Assembly: GCA_963841455.1 (NCBI GenBank)
Contig: CAWJCU010000017.1
Location: forward strand, 186,001 to 250,000
Length of the DNA stretch: 64,000 nt
DNA from: JAWVFM01 sp963841455
Lineage (GTDB): Bacteria > Actinomycetota > Thermoleophilia > Solirubrobacterales > 70-9
Direction: 5' to 3'
Shown here piece after piece: positions 57,923 through 64,000 of this stretch. A program made the translations under genes and the position numbers. Positions within the stretch are counted from its first letter, which is position 1. Each line of letters starts with the position of its first letter. A model generated the notes under the pieces. That model was not told where the DNA came from, did not search any database, and was given only the letters and a program-made list of their open reading frames with translations.

Positions 57923-58912
57923 TCAGGCTGCGAGAGCGACCGGCTCGCCAAGCGCTTGGAGCATGTCGCGCACGCGGTCGAGGTGGGGCGCCTGTTGGAA
58001 GGCGTCGGCCTCGGCGCCACGCACGCCCAAGCGCCCGAGGTAGTGCGGGTAGAGCTTCCGCATATTGCGCGACGCGCGCTCCGAGCCCCAGTGCTCCTCG
58101 GCGCGGTCGAGCGTCCAGAGCACCTCGGCGACGATCTCGTCCGGCGCCGGCGCAGCCCGCCGCCGGCCCAGCACCTCCTCGAAGACCCAGGGGTTCCCGA
58201 GGGCTCCGCGGGCGAGCATCACGGCGGCCGCTTCCGACCTCCGGTGCGCGCTCAGGGCAGAGGGCGCGTCGTCCAGGCCTCCCGAGATCACGATGGGAAC
58301 GTCGACGGCGCCGGCGAGCTCGGCAGCCAGCTCGTAGTCCGGCTGGCCCGAATGGCGGGTGGAGGCGGCGCGGGGGTGAAACGCGAGGGCGGCGACGCCG
58401 GCCTCGGCTTCGAGGCGGCGGGCGAGGTGGAATCCCGACCGGTCGCCCGGCACGAGGCCGCTTCGAACCTTGACGGTCACCGGCAAGCCGGGGGCAGCCG
58501 CGGCGCGCGCGAGGGCGACCGCGCGGTCGGGATCGCGAAGCAGGGCCGCCCCGGCGCCGGTCTTACAGACCTTGGGCACTGGACAGCCGAGGTTGATGTC
58601 GATCACGTCCGCCCCCGCCTCCGCGGCGAGCCAGGCCGCCTCGCGCATCGCGTCGGCGTCGGGGCCGAAGAGCTGGATCGAAACGGGGTGCTCATCGGGG
58701 TGGACGCGCAGCATCTCCTCGGTCGTCCGTCGATTTCCGCGAGCCAGGGCGATGCTGGACACCATCTCCGAGACGGCGAGGCCGGCGCCGTGGCGACGCG
58801 CCTGGAGGCGCACGAACCAGTTGCCGATGCCGGCGAGCGGGGCCAGGAGAACGCGATTGGCGATCTGGACGTCGCCGATGCGGAACGGGGATGTGAGCGC
58901 GGGTGGTGACAC
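57923..58912 (-). CDS. dusB: tRNA-dihydrouridine synthase (DusB-like)
   Basis: A 329-residue FMN enzyme that reduces uridine in the tRNA D-loop. The barrel starts NRVLLAPLAGIGNWFVR; the catalytic Cys is in DINLGCPVPKVCKTGAGAAL; FMN and tRNA contacts include PVTVKVRSG, HPRAAS and ISGGLDD, then ARGALGNPWVFEE. Length is normal. GTG 58912 follows a TAACTG box by 6 nt (leaderless). It sits between greA and coaX, matching its usual link with lysS in other bacteria. Confidence 0.93.
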   Translation of the reverse strand: MSPPALTSPFRIGDVQIANRVLLAPLAGIGNWFVRLQARRHGAGLAVSEMVSSIALARGNRRTTEEMLRVHPDEHPVSIQLFGPDADAMREAAWLAAEAGADVIDINLGCPVPKVCKTGAGAALLRDPDRAVALARAAAAPGLPVTVKVRSGLVPGDRSGFHLARRLEAEAGVAALAFHPRAASTRHSGQPDYELAAELAGAVDVPIVISGGLDDAPSALSAHRRSEAAAVMLARGALGNPWVFEEVLGRRRAAPAPDEIVAEVLWTLDRAEEHWGSERASRNMRKLYPHYLGRLGVRGAEADAFQQAPHLDRVRDMLQALGEPVALAA

Positions 58913-58943
58913 GGATTTCAGTTAGGGAGGCGGGTCCGGAGCG

Positions 58944-58991
58944 TTCGTTGCGGCCTATCGGGTGCTATAGCACCCACAACCCCGCAACGAA
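58944..58991. repeat. Symmetrical nested palindrome
   Basis: Outer arms TTCGTTGCGG (58944-58953) and CCGCAACGAA (58982-58991) are perfect 10-bp inverted repeats. Between them, 6 nt from each arm, is a perfect 16-bp palindrome GGGTGCTATAGCACCC (58960-58975). It lies between coaX and dusB. The rest of 58913-59056 shows only the dusB -10 box. Confidence 0.75.
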
Positions 58992-59056
58992 TCGGATTTG
59001 CGGCCGAAATTGCCCTCGCCCCCTCTTCCTTCGCTGATCTTCGTCCCGCCACGCGC

Positions 59057-59833
59057 TCACGCGTTCATCTCCCAGATCAGGCGCAGACCGGTCAAGGTCA
59101 GCAGGTCGTCCACCTCGTCGACGGTCTCACAGTAGGGGACGATCGCGTGAGCGTGCCCGCCGGTGGCGATGAACTCGACGTCGGTGCCGAGCTCGCGCTG
59201 GACCCGCCGTGCGATCGCGTCGACCGCGCCCGCGAATCCGTAGACGATCCCGGACTGGAGGCTCGCCTGGGTCGAGCGGCCGATGACGCCCCCCGGCTCG
59301 CCGAGCGGCTCCCCGAGCTCGATCGGCGGCAGCTTCGCCGCCCGCTCGGCCAGCGCCTCCATCGAGATCGCGACGCCCGGGCCGATGACCCCGCCCAGGT
59401 ACTCGCCCTCGGCCGAGACGGCGTCGAAGGTCACGGCGGTCCCGAAGTCGACCACGGCGCACGCGTCGCCGAAGCGCGCGTAGGCGGCGACCGCGTTGAC
59501 GAGGCGATCCGCCCCCAGCTCCCGCGGGTTCTCGAGCTTGATCGGCATCCCGGTTCGCACGCCGGGGCCCACCAGGAGGCAATCGACCTCGAGGTAGCGC
59601 TCGCTCATCGCCTGATAGCCGGGCGTCAGCTGGGGGACGACCGAGGAGACGATCGACCCGCCGATGGCCTCGAAGCCGGTTCCGCGCAGCGCCAGGAGGC
59701 CGGCGACCCGGGCCGCGAGCTCGTCGCGCGTCGCTTCGGAGTCGGTGGCGACGCGCCAGTGCTCGACGAGGTCGCCCCCGTCGAAGACCCCGAGGTGCGT
59801 CTGGGTGTTGCCGACGTCGATTGCGAGCAGCAC
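59057..59833 (-). CDS. coaX: Type III pantothenate kinase
   Basis: A 258-residue ASKHA-fold kinase that phosphorylates pantothenate in coenzyme A synthesis. Motifs are AIDVGNTQTHLGVF (phosphate-binding), GADRLVNAVAAYARFG and CAVVDFGTAVTFDAV. The Asp after the first strand is the catalytic base. Length is normal. GTG is the start, 8 nt after a GATAAT box. It is divergent from a GST-like gene, with only 22 bases between them. Confidence 0.95.
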   Translation of the reverse strand: MLLAIDVGNTQTHLGVFDGGDLVEHWRVATDSEATRDELAARVAGLLALRGTGFEAIGGSIVSSVVPQLTPGYQAMSERYLEVDCLLVGPGVRTGMPIKLENPRELGADRLVNAVAAYARFGDACAVVDFGTAVTFDAVSAEGEYLGGVIGPGVAISMEALAERAAKLPPIELGEPLGEPGGVIGRSTQASLQSGIVYGFAGAVDAIARRVQRELGTDVEFIATGGHAHAIVPYCETVDEVDDLLTLTGLRLIWEMNA

Positions 59834-59849
59834 GGGCGGCGATTATCGT
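59821..59849 (+). promoter_or_regulatory. Divergent overlapping promoters for the GST-like gene and coaX
   Basis: Rightward: TTGCGA (59821-59826), 17 bases, TATCGT (59844-59849), then 6 nt to the ATG. Leftward: GATAAT (59847-59842) 8 nt before the coaX GTG. The two -10 boxes share four bases. Confidence 0.55.
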
Positions 59850-59855
59850 TGAAGC

Positions 59856-60614
59856 ATGCAGGCGAAGCTCTACGTGGTCGCTGCGTCGCACCCCTGCTTC
59901 GCCGTCAAACGGGCCCTGGAGCTGAAGGGCATTCCCTTCAAGCGGGTGGAGTGGCCGCCGACACTCCACGTCCCGCTGCAACGCCTGCGGTTCGCGCAGG
60001 GAACGGTGCCGGGGCTAATCCTCGACGGCGAGAAGGTAATCGGCTCACGCGCGATCATGCACCGGCTCGACGAGCTGAGAGCCGAACCGCCCCTCTACCC
60101 CGCCGACGCTGATGCCCGACGTCGGGTCGAAGAGGCGGACGCGTGGGGAGATGAGGTTCTGCAGGCTCTCGCCCGCAGGATGACCTGGTGGACGCTGCGC
60201 CACCGGCCGCGTGCGATCACCACCTACGGCGCCGATTCCGGGCTCCCGCTCCCAGATTTCGCGGCGGTCGCAAGCGCGCCACTCATCACCCGCATCGAGT
60301 GGCGAATCAACGATGTCAGCGACGCCACGATCGAGCGCGATCTTCGAGACCTACCGAACCACCTGAACAAGGTCGATGCCTGGATCGCCGAGGGAACGAT
60401 CGGGGGCGAGGCCCCGAACGCTGCCGACCTCCAGATTGGCTCGAGCATCGCGCTGCTCCGAACGATCGCCGACCTCGGATCCCTGCTCGACAACCGGCCG
60501 TCGCTCCAGCTCGCCGAACGCCACTTCCCCGACTTCCCCGGCGCGGTGAAGGAGGGAACGCTGCCGGCGGGGTGGCTCCACTCAACCCCGGAGGCGGCCC
60601 CGGCCGCCACCTGA
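59856..60614 (+). CDS. Glutathione S-transferase-like protein
   Basis: A 252-residue protein. The thioredoxin-fold N-terminus has SHPCFAVKRALELKGIPFKR and the GST motif GSRAIMHRLDEL; a helical C-terminal domain follows with NAADLQIGSSIALL. Actinobacteria usually use mycothiol rather than glutathione, so the thiol partner is uncertain. The ATG is leaderless by its -10 spacing. It is inserted in the opposite orientation between coaX and folK. Confidence 0.85.
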   Translation: MQAKLYVVAASHPCFAVKRALELKGIPFKRVEWPPTLHVPLQRLRFAQGTVPGLILDGEKVIGSRAIMHRLDELRAEPPLYPADADARRRVEEADAWGDEVLQALARRMTWWTLRHRPRAITTYGADSGLPLPDFAAVASAPLITRIEWRINDVSDATIERDLRDLPNHLNKVDAWIAEGTIGGEAPNAADLQIGSSIALLRTIADLGSLLDNRPSLQLAERHFPDFPGAVKEGTLPAGWLHSTPEAAPAAT

Positions 60615-60680
60615 CGCGTCAGATTGCGTCGAACGTCCCGGAGACCCTCACCAGCGATGGTCTGACGGACGTTCGGCCGC

Positions 60681-61193
60681 TCAGGGGTGCAGCAGCCGGC
60701 CCACCAAGCGCACCTCTCCTTCGCTGCCCAGTCCCGCCAACGCCGTCTCGAGCTTCGTCCCGTCGGGAAGGCTCACGCCCGGCTCGAGCTCCAAGAGCGG
60801 CACGAGCACGAACCTTCGGCTCCTCACCTCGGGGTGCGGCAGGGTCAGCCGCTCGTGCTCGAGCTCGATGTCGCCGAGCAGTAGGAGGTCGATGTCCAGG
60901 GGCCGCGGTCCGTGCCTCGGCCCGCCGAACATGCGCCCGTGCTCCGCCTCGATCGCCTTGCAGGCGTCGAGGAGGTCCAGCGGCGCGAGATCGGTGACCA
61001 CTCGCGCCGCCGCGTTCAGGAAGTCGGGCTGGTCGAGGATCTCGCCGACCGGTTCGGTCTCATAGATCGAAGAGACCGACAGCAGCTCGACCCCATGCTC
61101 GCCGAGAAGGGATATGGCGCCGCGCAGATGCCCCTCGCGGTCGCCGACGTTCGAACCGAGCCCGAGAAAGCCGATCCGGCCCTCCTCGTTCAT
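60681..61193 (-). CDS. folK: 2-amino-4-hydroxy-6-hydroxymethyldihydropteridine diphosphokinase
   Basis: A 170-residue HPPK that pyrophosphorylates the pterin in folate synthesis. It starts GFLGLGSNVGDREGHL and has YETEPVG, FLNAAARV and the metal/ATP signature GPRPLDIDLLLLGD, then LPHPEVRSRRFVLVPL. The ATG overlaps the folB stop (ATGA), so it is coupled to folB. Length is normal. Confidence 0.95.
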   Translation of the reverse strand: MNEEGRIGFLGLGSNVGDREGHLRGAISLLGEHGVELLSVSSIYETEPVGEILDQPDFLNAAARVVTDLAPLDLLDACKAIEAEHGRMFGGPRHGPRPLDIDLLLLGDIELEHERLTLPHPEVRSRRFVLVPLLELEPGVSLPDGTKLETALAGLGSEGEVRLVGRLLHP

Positions 61194-61609
61194 TCCTCGT
61201 CCTCGTCGTCCTCCTCGACCTCGAAGGGCCGCTCGTGCACCACTTCAACCGCGACCTCCTCCAACGCCAGCGGCAGCGGCGGCTCGGGCTTCGACGCCCG
61301 CACCCGCACGACCTCGCAGCCGAACCGCTCGGCGAGTCGCTCGCCGATCACATGGGCCAGCCGCTCGAGGGTCCGGTAGCTCCTTTCGGTCGCGGCGAGG
61401 GAGATGATGTCGCAGGCCTCCGAGTAGTCGATCGTGTCCTCGAGGCGGTCGGTCAGGACGGCGTCGCACGCGGGGACGTCGAAGGAGACGTCGAGTAGCA
61501 GCCTCTGGCCGACCTCCTGCTCGGCGTCGGTTACGCCGTGGTGGGTGTAGATCGAGAGCCCGCGGATCTCGACGTCAACCGAGGACTCCGAGGCGGAGTC
61601 GTCCTCCAT
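61190..61609 (-). CDS. folB: Dihydroneopterin aldolase
   Basis: A 139-residue folate enzyme. Substrate and catalytic motifs are IRGLSIYTHHGVTDAEQEVGQ and TIDYSEACDII, with YRTLERLAHVIGERL and VRVRASKPEPPLPL after. A short acidic tail (EEDDEDEE) is extra. The ATG 61609 follows a TACGTT box by 6 nt, so it is probably leaderless. It is followed by folK with a four-base overlap. Confidence 0.94.
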   Translation of the reverse strand: MEDDSASESSVDVEIRGLSIYTHHGVTDAEQEVGQRLLLDVSFDVPACDAVLTDRLEDTIDYSEACDIISLAATERSYRTLERLAHVIGERLAERFGCEVVRVRASKPEPPLPLALEEVAVEVVHERPFEVEEDDEDEE

Positions 61610-61641
61610 CGGCGCAACGTAGCCGATCCGGGGGCGCGTGC

Positions 61642-62088
61642 TCAGGCGGCGACCGCCTCCGCCGCGCGCTCGTCGCCCTGCTTCGCCAGCCACGCGTCGA
61701 GCTCGAGAGGCTTCTCGGTGTCCTCGTAGACCTCGTAGTCGGTCATGCGACCCCAGCGCGCGTGACCCCAGATGACGTAGCGGTTCTCGTAGACGAGCTC
61801 GCCGCCCTCGGAGCGCAGATAGTCGGTACCGCGAACGCAGATCGTCGTGCGCCACGGGAAGCCCTTCACGAGGACCTCGTCCGGGAATATCTGAAGCCCG
61901 GAGCCCGCGAAGCGCTCGAGCCACTGCGTCACGGCGGGCTTCCCGACGAACTCGCCGGACCACGAGCTGCGGCCCGGGAAGACGAGGCGGGAGTCCTCGC
62001 CGATGAGCCGCAGCTGCGGCTGCGGGTCGCCTTCGTTGAGACGCGCCATGTTGTGGGAAAGGACTCGGTGGGCGAGCCAGGACAGCAT
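61642..62088 (-). CDS. NTF2-like (SnoaL/ketosteroid isomerase-type) protein
   Basis: A 148-residue alpha-beta barrel protein. It begins with a helix (WLAHRVLSHNMARLNEG), then LIGEDSRLVFPGRSSWSGEFVGKPAVTQWLERF and a sheet ending YENRYVIWGHARWGRMTDYEVYED. The cavity residues are hydrophobic and the ligand is unknown. An AAAGGGG site lies upstream, so unlike many neighbours it has a leader. It is divergent from the TetR gene, whose regulator probably controls it. Confidence 0.82.
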   Translation of the reverse strand: MLSWLAHRVLSHNMARLNEGDPQPQLRLIGEDSRLVFPGRSSWSGEFVGKPAVTQWLERFAGSGLQIFPDEVLVKGFPWRTTICVRGTDYLRSEGGELVYENRYVIWGHARWGRMTDYEVYEDTEKPLELDAWLAKQGDERAAEAVAA

Positions 62089-62131
62089 CGCGGGGCCCCT
62101 TTCGCTCGAGCATCAGCGCTCGATTGGGTTT

Positions 62132-62147
62132 TAGATAGATCGCTCTA
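62132..62147. promoter_or_regulatory. Candidate TetR operator
   Basis: TAGA-N2-GATC-N2-TCTA is a 16-bp imperfect palindrome lying between the divergent NTF2-like and TetR genes, 10 nt before the TetR -10 box (TACCAT, 62158-62163). TAGA half-sites are usual for LmrA/YxaF-type TetR regulators. Confidence 0.5.
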
Positions 62148-62169
62148 GTAAGGACGCTACCATAGCCGG

Positions 62170-62745
62170 GTGCCCGCCGAGACCAAGGACCGGATCGTCG
62201 ACGCCACCGCCGAGCTCTTTCGCCGGCGGGGCTACGTCGGCACCGGGGTCAAGCAGATCGTCGCCGAGGCGAACGCGCCCTTCGGTTCGCTCTACCACTT
62301 CTTCCCGGGAGGGAAGGCGGAGCTCGGCGAGGAGGTGGTTCGGACGTCCGGTGCCATGTACCTCGAGCTCTTCGCGACGATGGCGACCGCCGCGCCCGAC
62401 GCCGCCACCGCCGTCGGCGACTTCTTCTCCGGAGCGGCCGAGACCCTGCGAGAGACCGACTACGCCGACGCGTGCCCCATCGCCACCGTTGCGCTGGAGG
62501 TGGCGAGCACCGACGAGACCCTGCGCAAGGCCACGGCCGATGTCTTCGAGAGCTGGACGAATGCGGGCACCGCCTACTTCGTGGCCGCAGGGATCGAGGA
62601 GGAGGCGGCGCGGGAGGTGTGCCTGGAGATGCTGATGCTCCTCGAGGGAGCGTTCCTCTTCAGCCGGGCGTGGAAGTCGACGCGGCCACTCGAGGTGGCC
62701 GGCGCGGCTGCGGTCGCCGCCGTCCGTGAGGCCCTTCGGGCCTAG
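62170..62745 (+). CDS. TetR/AcrR family transcriptional regulator
   Basis: A 191-residue regulator. The N-terminal helix-turn-helix is RIVDATAELFRRRGYVGTGVKQIVAEANAPFGSLYHFF; the C-terminal ligand domain (CPIATVALEVASTDETLRKATADVF) matches the LmrA/YxaF-like group. GTG 62170 follows TACCAT by 6 nt. It likely represses the divergent NTF2-like gene and itself. The stop overlaps the convergent folP stop by four bases. Confidence 0.92.
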   Translation: MPAETKDRIVDATAELFRRRGYVGTGVKQIVAEANAPFGSLYHFFPGGKAELGEEVVRTSGAMYLELFATMATAAPDAATAVGDFFSGAAETLRETDYADACPIATVALEVASTDETLRKATADVFESWTNAGTAYFVAAGIEEEAAREVCLEMLMLLEGAFLFSRAWKSTRPLEVAGAAAVAAVREALRA

Positions 62746-63548
62746 CCGGCTGCGGCCCAGGCCCGGCGACCGAGGATCGCCTCGGCGGTCAGCATCGCCT
62801 CGCGGGCCTCGGCCACGTCGTGGACCCGCAACACGTCGGCACCCCCGGCCAGCGCCAGCACGCTCGCCGCGATGCTCCCGCCCAGCCGATCGCCGACCTC
62901 GCGGCCCGTCAGCTTGCCGATGAACGCCTTTCGCGAGGCCCCGATGACGACGGGCCGCCCGAGCTCGCGGAGCTCGCCCAGGCGATGGAGGAGCTCGAGG
63001 TTGTGGAAGGCGGTCTTACCGAAGCCGATCCCCGGGTCGACCCAGATTCGCTCCTCATCGATCCCGGCCGCGATCGCGGCCTCGACCCGCTCGGCGAGAA
63101 ACGCCTTGACGTCGTCGACGACGTCGTCATAGCGGGGATCGTCCTGCATCGTTCGCGGCGTTCCGAGCATGTGCATCAGGACGACCTCGCAGCCGTGCAC
63201 TGCGCAAAGACCGGCGAGATCAGGGTCGCCCCGGAGCGCGGTCACATCGTTGACGATCGATGCCCCGGCCTCCAGCGCCGTTGCGGCGACCGCGGCCTTG
63301 GAGGTGTCGATGGAGACTCGAGCCCCGGGGCCCCCTTCGCCGGCCAGAGCAGCCACCACCGGCTCGGTCCGCGCCAGCTCCTCCTCGACCGTCACCGCCG
63401 CCGCTCCGGGCCGAGTCGACTCCCCGCCGACGTCGAGGATGTCGGCGCCGGCGTCCGCGAGCTCGCGACCATGCTCGACAGCCGCGCTCGCGTCGAGGAA
63501 GAGCCCGCCGTCCGAGAACGAGTCAGGGGTCACGTTGACGATCCCCAT
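62742..63548 (-). CDS. folP: Dihydropteroate synthase
   Basis: A 268-residue TIM-barrel enzyme joining the pterin diphosphate with p-aminobenzoate. Motifs are MGIVNVTPDSFSDGG, DVGGESTRPGA, SIDTSK, VNDVTAL, VDPGIGFGKT and GASRKAFIGKL. The ATG 63548 gives a slightly short N-terminus; the frame is open back towards the ftsH stop with a CTG possible upstream (PDSGATVL before the Met). It lies 32 bases after ftsH in the same direction. Confidence 0.93.
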   Translation of the reverse strand: MGIVNVTPDSFSDGGLFLDASAAVEHGRELADAGADILDVGGESTRPGAAAVTVEEELARTEPVVAALAGEGGPGARVSIDTSKAAVAATALEAGASIVNDVTALRGDPDLAGLCAVHGCEVVLMHMLGTPRTMQDDPRYDDVVDDVKAFLAERVEAAIAAGIDEERIWVDPGIGFGKTAFHNLELLHRLGELRELGRPVVIGASRKAFIGKLTGREVGDRLGGSIAASVLALAGGADVLRVHDVAEAREAMLTAEAILGRRAWAAAG

Positions 63549-63580
63549 CAGGACCGTCGCGCCCGAATCCGGCAGGCTCG

Positions 63581-64000
63581 CTATGCCCCTTCGAGCCCCG
63601 GGCGCGGGCGCGGGATCGGTCGCGGGCCCTCGCGGCCCGGCTTCGACGGCTCGGGCTCGATCTCGGGCGGCTCGGGCTTCTCGGGCTCCGAGTCGGCGGC
63701 GCCGAAGACGTCCTCGTCGTTCTCGCCGGCGAGCAGGCGCTCGAACTCCTTCGCCTCGATCGTCTCCCGCTCGAGCAGCACCTTCGAGATCCGGTCGAGA
63801 GCCTCGCGGCGCTCGGTCAGGATGTCGCGCGCGGTCTGGTGCGCCTCCTCGACCACGCGGCGAATCTCGTCGTCGATCTCGCGGGCGATCTCGTCGGAGT
63901 AGTCGGGTTCGGAGCTGAACTCGCGGCCCAGGAACGGCATCGAACGATCGTGGCCGAACACGCGCGGGCCGAGGCGCTCGCTCATGCCGTAGCGCATCAC
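63581..64000 (-). CDS. ftsH: ATP-dependent zinc metalloprotease FtsH, C-terminal part
   Basis: Only the last 139 residues lie in the window. They match the helical end of the FtsH peptidase domain: RYGMSERLGPRVFG, SEEIAREID-like text (SDEIAREIDDEIRRVVEEAH) and LLERETIEAKEFERLL, followed by a Pro/Glu-rich tail of about 45 residues. FtsH is a membrane-bound AAA protease. The N-terminal and ATPase parts lie beyond base 64000. folP follows directly. Confidence 0.94.
   Translation of the reverse strand: MMRYGMSERLGPRVFGHDRSMPFLGREFSSEPDYSDEIAREIDDEIRRVVEEAHQTARDILTERREALDRISKVLLERETIEAKEFERLLAGENDEDVFGAADSEPEKPEPPEIEPEPSKPGREGPRPIPRPRPGLEGA

Overview
The window is about 70% G+C, densely coded on both strands, and carries one tRNA and no rRNA. 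Gene content and order point to a high-GC actinobacterium. Secreted clan-A glycosidases, SigH-like and ECF sigma factors, CarD, ClpC and many start codons placed 6-8 nt after a TANNNT box fit a deep-branching class such as Thermoleophilia. That placement is an inference, because no 16S gene is present.

Layout: 1-5.8 kb holds a polyprenyl glycosylphosphotransferase and a lower-glycolysis operon (gap-pgk-tpi-gpmI). 5.8-7.9 kb is a VOC protein plus an ABC exporter. 7.9-11.5 kb has three tandem secreted glycosidases. 11.5-14.2 kb is rapZ-uvrC. 14.3-18.3 kb has a cupredoxin lipoprotein, a MaoC hydratase and an unusual group of TadE/TadG-like genes, one fused to VanY and lytic-transglycosylase domains. 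18.3-23 kb is a long minus-strand run: pterin dehydratase, alpha/beta hydrolase, wecB, DUF47, PiT and two small membrane proteins. 23-27.6 kb has a BtuF-like protein, a rhomboid protease and two ECF sigma factors. 27.6-30.4 kb has a PlsC-GpsA fusion and an Fe-ADH relative. 30.4-34.1 kb holds tRNA-Thr with an abutting PD-(D/E)XK nuclease, sigH, rlmB and cysS. 34.2-38.7 kb is a lipid module. 38.7-44.3 kb is ispF, a PHP phosphatase, ispD, carD, disA and radA. 44.3-51.1 kb encodes secreted hydrolases and an MFS exporter. 51.1-64 kb is clpC, an FHA protein, lysS, greA, dusB, coaX, folK, folB, folP and ftsH, with a TetR/NTF2 pair and a GST inserted.

Read leftward, ftsH-folP-folB-folK-coaX-dusB-lysS-clpC-radA-disA-ispD-ispF-cysS-rlmB-sigH follows the order known from Bacillus subtilis. 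The left part (uvrC-rapZ ... gap-pgk-tpi) follows the actinobacterial uvrC-rapZ-yvcK-whiA-gap-pgk-tpi block, but yvcK and whiA are missing and other genes stand in their place.

The most unusual signal is a dispersed two-hairpin element, found at four sites (five copies including a half copy), each 11-24 nt after a minus-strand stop codon. Its stems vary in sequence but keep their pairing. Several essential genes carry single-base frame breaks grouped in three zones, and cysS has an in-frame TAG; these look more like assembly errors than real pseudogenes. No protein-coding gap exceeds 300 bases, and no CRISPR array, insertion sequence or replication origin was seen.
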